Notes under the pieces: generated by a model
Seen by the model: the letters and a program-made list of their open reading frames with translations, nothing else
What the model was told of the DNA's origin: nothing
Databases searched by the model: none
Made by a program: the position numbers and the translations under genes
Assembly: GCA_003116975.1 (NCBI GenBank)
Contig: BGKB01000001.1
Span: 434,001-498,000 of the forward strand
Direction: 5' to 3'
Length of the DNA: 64,000 nucleotides
Source of the DNA: Aurantiochytrium sp. KH105
Taxonomy: Eukaryota > Sar > Bigyra > Thraustochytrida > Thraustochytriidae
Shown: one piece after another, positions 59,743-64,000 of the stretch
Layout: every line of letters starts with the position of its first letter
Numbering within the stretch: position 1 is the stretch's first letter

Positions 59743-60930
59743 CTACCTCTTTCCAGCAAGACTTGGGATGACGTCATCCCGCATAAAGTGCACACTCGTT
59801 GGTGAACCATATGGCAGGTCAACAGCGATGCTCGGGCCCTGGCCCGTGGCAATATAGATGGCGGTGATGTACCTGCCCTTGGCGCCTGATGGCTTCCTGT
59901 CCTGCAAAACCTTCATGTAAGCGCGAAAGTTGGCAAGAATGTCCTCATCAGACATCTTGAGCGTTCCAATGCGTCCGTGCACGATACCGAACTTGTCGGT
60001 CCGCACCTCGACGGAGCGCGTGGCAAAGAGAGGAATCGCTTCCTCGAGATCACTCGTCACGGTGCCGACCTTTTCGTTGGGCATGAGACCCTTGGGGCCA
60101 AGGAGACGAGCAATTTGGCGGACCGTGGGCACGTAGCTCGGGGTGGAAATGACGACATCGGCGATCTTGTTGACCTTTTTCGTGTTTCTAAAAGTATCCA
60201 AAAGGTCATCGGAGCCGACGAGATCAGCGCCAGCGGCGTGGGCTTCGCCGGCGTCGTCGGGGCCGCAAAAGACTGCAATGCGCTTCTTGACACCCGTGGA
60301 GTTTGGAAGCACCGCGGTTGTGCGCATGACCTGATCGGCCTTGCGCACGTCGAGGTTAAGCTCAACTGTGATGGTGAGTGCCGGGTGCTTCTCGGTGTAC
60401 TGGAGAAAGTGACGCGCGAGATCGAGGGCGCCCTTGGGAGTGAACTTTTCCTTGGCCGCCAAGGCCGCGAACTTGGGGTCCTCCTGCATACGTTTCCGCC
60501 GTGCGACGACGGGATACTTGCGTGGCGTGGGACCGCGTTTGGCCGCTGGTTTCGCGTCGTCCTTCTCGAGACCAAAGGTCTGCGGTTCGCTCTCGATGCG
60601 CGCCTTGGCCGCGGCCGCCTCCGCCTCAAACTGCTCGGCCTCAAAAACCTCCTTATCAGTCGTGGCCTCGTGGTCAAACGCCGGGTCAGGCGGCGGCATT
60701 CCGCTGACATCCTTGGGATCCTCGGGCGCCGGCGTCGTCGTCGTCGTCGTCGTGGTGCTCGAGGTCGCCAGGGTCCTGCCCGCTGCCAAGCGTGCCGAGC
60801 CCCATTGCTGGCCAGCGAGGGTCTCCTTCAGAGCCGGGCCTCTCCGCGCGGCTCCAGCCGTCAGCCCAGCGCCGCTGGCGCCCGCGCGCCTCCACGCGAA
60901 GGTGGTCGCTGTCGCGGCGCCGCGTAGCAT
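59743..60930 (-). CDS. MRPL1: Mitochondrial large-subunit ribosomal protein uL1 (395 aa)
   Basis: Component of the L1 stalk of the mitochondrial ribosome. The N-terminus MLRGAATATTFAWRRAG and the following 50 residues are rich in Arg, Ala, Ser and Thr without acids, as expected for a mitochondrial presequence. The uL1 core fills the C-terminal 240 residues: VVARRKRMQEDPKFAALAAK, ADVVISTPSYVPTVRQIARL, LGPKGLMPNEKVGTV and HGRIGTLKMSDEDILANF are typical. The frame stays open for another 128 codons upstream, but that part is Arg/Ala-rich noise, so the ATG at 60930 was chosen. Single exon. Confidence 0.93.
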   Translation of the reverse strand: MLRGAATATTFAWRRAGASGAGLTAGAARRGPALKETLAGQQWGSARLAAGRTLATSSTTTTTTTTPAPEDPKDVSGMPPPDPAFDHEATTDKEVFEAEQFEAEAAAAKARIESEPQTFGLEKDDAKPAAKRGPTPRKYPVVARRKRMQEDPKFAALAAKEKFTPKGALDLARHFLQYTEKHPALTITVELNLDVRKADQVMRTTAVLPNSTGVKKRIAVFCGPDDAGEAHAAGADLVGSDDLLDTFRNTKKVNKIADVVISTPSYVPTVRQIARLLGPKGLMPNEKVGTVTSDLEEAIPLFATRSVEVRTDKFGIVHGRIGTLKMSDEDILANFRAYMKVLQDRKPSGAKGRYITAIYIATGQGPSIAVDLPYGSPTSVHFMRDDVIPSLAGKR

Positions 60931-61717
60931 TTTGCAAGTTGCTCTTCGCGCCGCGGCCCGCTGGCCCCGGGGATCCGCTTCTCGCCGCGGCGGATCGCGG
61001 CAGCGCGCGGCAGGGGCTCTTCGCGCGCGCCTCGCGGCTCTGCCCTCTCGCGCGCGCGTGCCCGCCTGCCCGCGTGCGTGCCTGCGTGCGTGCCTGCGCG
61101 CCGCGAGCGACCGCGACAGCTGCGCCAGACTCGGGTTTGTTTGCGGCCAGCAGCTGCCTCCGCGATCGGGGGCCTCCAGGGCCCCCGAAAGGGCCCGCGC
61201 TCGGGGACCCAGAAAGGGAATTGGGAGACGCCTTAAGCGCGCCCGGAACGAGGGGGGAGGAGAGGGCGCGGTTAAGGCGGGTAGCGCTGCCTGCGCCCTT
61301 GGGCGGGAAGGCATTCACCGATTGCGAGCGTGAGTGAAGGCTTGCGCGCGGCGCGGGCGCGCGCGGGCGCGGCGGGCGCAGCGGAGACGAGACGAGGAGA
61401 GCAGGAGAAGGACGAGGGACGTCGATTCCTGCGCGCGCGGCTGTGCTTGGGAAGAGGCGATCGCGGCCCGCGGGGCGAGCCGCGAGCTGAGGATGCATCC
61501 AGGCCGACGTCGGGCAGCCAACTCTGTCTTGGTTGTCAGCTGTGCTTCGACGACGCCAGGCGGGAGGGAGGTGGGGAAGGGAGGAGAGTACGCATGCGAG
61601 ATTGTGGAGTCATGGCTTGGCAGCGTCTTACTGACTACGTTTTGTTTTCTTTCTTTTTTGAAATTGTAGGAGCAGGCTTGTTTTCTTCGTAACTAAAGAG
61701 ACGAAGCGTCGAGCATC
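60931..61717. other. Divergent promoter region
   Basis: Lies between the divergent uL1m gene and the three-exon small membrane protein gene. Very GC-rich with CGTGC/CGCGTGC repeats near 61050-61100. No separate gene is supported. Confidence 0.5.
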
Positions 61718-62200
61718 ATGGGTGGCGGTCCTCAGTATGCGCATCCCAAATACGTTTGGTCCCCGGCCGGTGGGTAAGTGAAACTTAATTGAACGTTGGT
61801 CCTTTCGTTTTGCCCTGAAGTTCACAAGCATTTATTTGCGCGATCACGTCGACTAACATTCTTTCGATCGAACTTTCTTTATTGTGCGACGACTTCTTGC
61901 GTCTTTTGATTGTACACGGTAACGCAGCTGGTGGGGTGATAACGTGCACTGGAAGCGCAACACCACGATTGCGTTGACGACTATGCTTCTTCTTGGCGTC
62001 ACTGGCGCTTACTTTGCTCAGGCTGATATGGTACGTTTCAAGAGCGCGTAAATTGACGTGTGATCCGGCGCATACATTAACAGAGGCTAACGTTTTTATT
62101 TCGTTCTAATTTTCGACAGCGCGAGTTCGACCGCAGCCCGGACGCGACGCCGCAGCGACGATGGGCGAAGCGTGGCGTCGACCCACGGACGCTTGAGTAG
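61718..62200 (+). CDS. Small single-pass, probably mitochondrial, membrane protein in three exons (79 aa)
   Basis: Exons are 61718-61773, 61928-62030 and 62120-62200. The introns (154 and 89 bp) begin GTAAGT and GTACGT and end GCAG and ACAG, and the joined frame is open: MGGGPQYAHPKYVWSPAGG, then WWGDNVHWKRNTTIAL, a hydrophobic segment (TTMLLLGVTGAYFAQ), and a basic C-terminus ending RGVDPRTLE. The YVWSPAGGWW start and small size resemble accessory subunits of respiratory complex I or similar inner-membrane proteins (inference from memory; not searched). No exon is longer than 35 codons, so a simple ORF scan misses the gene. Confidence 0.8.
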
Positions 62201-63311
62201 ATGTAGCTTTTCCGTCCTCGTTCTCTCTCGTATGCCTCTCTTTAGGAATGAGTTTGGGAGAGCCCTTTGCCGGATCTCTGCTTTCGCTCTGCCTACCATA
62301 CACAGTTTCACCTTAAAACAACTCGCCTCTTTTTGAGCGCGTTCTTGTACGAATTGCGCTTCGCGAAGATAAGATCAGATAAGATTAAGAAAACCTATCT
62401 CACGTCGCTATAGATTTCTCGAGCATTGAGACAGTCAGAGGGTGCTGACATTGAGTGCTTCTTTCCTTGCTCCATCTTTCTTTTTTCTTTTCTTTTTTAC
62501 AAAAGCAGCAGTGAAGAGTTAGTTGCCTCAACCTTTTTAAGCGTTCTAACGCGATCTGACGAGCCAGCTTGCTTGTGGGAATTTGTTTGTTGCACTAAAG
62601 TTGATCGTCGTGAGTGTCGATCAACAACTTGAAGTGATCGCACACCATCTTCTTTCCTTTCTTCGTTTGTATGGAAAACTTCCCGCGGTAGCCCACTGCA
62701 ATGCCTGCAGAAAGACGAAGATGAAAATGAGATGAGTTCCCTTCTACTTTTGCAAAAACCGGAGCTGCGCTTGTGCAACATGTACGCAGACAACAGAAAT
62801 TGTGCTTACGAAATGCGCAAACCAAACTTTAGACATTCCACGCCTCTGAAACGTGCACGCCAAGAAAATCAGTGAGTCGGTTGCAAATGCGCACAAGTCC
62901 AAAAAGGAACAAGCCGAAACAAGACTTGAGCTTTCGGGATGTTCAGGCCAGGCCTTCGGAAATTTGTGATTCGTATCGACGCTTCGCGACATCAAAAATC
63001 AAGTCTGCAGAAAGGGGGGGGGGGTTCATGGACCGATCTTCGTCTCTGCTACTCAAAAAGAGCATTGTAAAGACTGCAAATAAATCCCATGGCACGAGTG
63101 CATAGAGAGAAACAAGCTTGCATCAAGAAAATGCAGTAAGTAGATCAACCAAAGCGCCAATCCTTGCATCTGCGAGGCCAACATCACCTCCAGGCTGTAA
63201 AAGAAAGGCATGCCCTATTGCATGAAGAAGGAGGAGAGAAATATGATGACGAAGGAAGGGAGGAAAAGCATGCAGAAAATGCAAAAAGGCGGCAACAATC
63301 AATCACTCCGA
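62201..63311. other. 1.1-kb region without a resolved gene
   Basis: The minus strand has splice-like signals: TTTCTGCAG before an open stretch at about 62595-62690 (GYRGKFSIQTKKGKK, ending HDDQL-stop), and GTAAGC near 62806. I could not build a consistent frame upstream, so this is noted as a possible terminal exon only. A G9 run lies at 63015-63024. Confidence 0.35.
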
Positions 63312-63748
63312 TTAGATAATTCCAATGCGGTTGGCAATCTCGAGCGCGTCCTGCTCCTGGGTGAGCTTGACGTAGGCCTTCTTCTTGCCGTCCGGGCGGA
63401 TAAGGGTGTTCACCTTCTCAGCCTGGATCTCGTAGAGCTCCTTGACAGCGGCGCGGATCTGGCGCTTGTTGGCGAGCACATCGACGAGGAAGACGAGGGT
63501 GTTGTGGTCCTCAATCTTCTTCATGGCGGCCTCAGTCGACAATGGCGAGCGGATAATACGGTACTTGTCCATCTTGGGGACCTTGGTGAGGGGGGCGCTC
63601 TTGCGGGTGTACGTGGGCGCCTTGGGGGTGCGCTTGGTGTACGGCCGGTAAAAATGCGGCTTAGTCCGCATCTTCACCGACTTGGTGCTGGTCGTGCCGC
63701 GCTGGGCATTGGCGGCCTTTTGGGCCTTGGACTTCTGTTCTGCGTAGT
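63312..63748 (-). CDS. RPL23A: Cytosolic large-subunit ribosomal protein uL23, last exon
   Basis: Component of the 60S subunit near the polypeptide exit tunnel. The uL23 core is clear: [60 protein letters not shown] and [18 protein letters not shown]. The exon is open upstream of the only in-frame ATG (63671), encoding [16 protein letters not shown], the Lys/Ala-rich N-terminus usual for the family, and back to a TTTGAG splice acceptor at 63750-63749. The initiating exon must therefore lie upstream, between 63750 and the window end; I could not place it with confidence. Confidence 0.9.
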
Positions 63749-64000
63749 CTCAAATCAGATTTCACGCATGCGTGTTAGCGAAAGCAATCGATTCATCGCG
63801 TACACATCATGAAGGATATTCGTTCTCGTCAGTCATCTTGTCGATTCACAATTTCTAGTTCCTCGCCATTCACTTCCCGCCTCCTCCGTATCCAGACGGC
63901 AGCTCAAAGCGGCATGAAGCACGTCACAACGACGTCGTCTGCCGTTCTTCAGACGCTCCACCTCCGCGCGCGACCTCCACGCTCGCTCGCTCGCAGCCTG
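63749..64000. other. Upstream intron/leader of uL23 to the window end
   Basis: Expected to hold the first exon and promoter of the minus-strand uL23 gene. An ATG in good context (CAAGATGACTGAC, about 63836 on the minus strand) runs into a stop after nine codons, so it is not a simple first exon. The last 40 bases are GCTCGC-rich. Confidence 0.4.

Noticed and set aside
60931..61314. 128-codon N-terminal extension of mitochondrial uL1
   Set aside because: Arg/Ala/Pro-rich promoter-like sequence; the Met at 60930 begins a good mitochondrial presequence.
62595..62825. Minus-strand exon-like stretch ending HDDQL
   Set aside because: A good acceptor and basic sequence, but no upstream exon could be joined in a consistent phase; left as a note only.

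Overview
This is a nuclear eukaryotic window (64 kb, one ambiguous base at 42340). It is GC-rich, most genes are single open exons, and the few introns visible are short with GT..AG ends. Coding regions are separated by 0.3-3.5 kb of GC-rich, microsatellite-laden DNA. Typical eukaryotic genes are present: COX6B, CNOT11, an OCRL-like lipid phosphatase, cytosolic triosephosphate isomerase, mitochondrial uL1, cytosolic uL23 and a SHIPPO-type ciliary protein. The mix of ciliary genes, near-intronless structure and base composition suggests a unicellular protist such as a thraustochytrid (stramenopile). That assignment is inference and was not tested.

Region by region. 0-6 kb: a cluster of five tiny (40-51 aa) cysteine-rich proteins on both strands plus one decayed copy. 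A broken piggyBac-like DNA transposon of about 2 kb sits between two convergent copies. 6-11 kb: a polyQ EF-hand protein, a SHIPPO-repeat protein, a poorly resolved minus-strand locus with broken frames, and a leucine-rich-repeat gene interrupted by one in-frame TGA. 11-16 kb: a 1357-aa protein with many IQ motifs, two WW domains and three B-box-like zinc modules. 16-27 kb: an OTU deubiquitinase, an OCRL/INPP5B-type 5-phosphatase with ASH and RhoGAP-like domains, a membrane-tethered bZIP factor, a two-pass membrane protein, a RING ligase and a coiled-coil zinc protein. 28-33 kb: a spliced sulfotransferase and a PH-kinase with degenerate catalytic motifs. 33-43 kb: long non-coding stretches around CNOT11, a TPR-like protein and COX6B. 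43-51 kb: a 2367-aa DDT/PHD/bromodomain-like chromatin protein with glutamine-rich ends. 51-64 kb: a gene-poor block, then a ZIP metal transporter, triosephosphate isomerase, a C2/coiled-coil protein, mitochondrial uL1, a three-exon small membrane protein and uL23.

The genes do not form a pathway; this is an ordinary chromosome segment. The most unusual signals are the micro-zinc-protein cluster with its transposon, the nonsense-interrupted LRR gene, the kinase with EFG in place of DFG, the ATF6-like tethered bZIP, the IQ/WW/B-box protein, and a short repeated promoter-like unit (core GAATGGCGSCGC) upstream of three separate genes.
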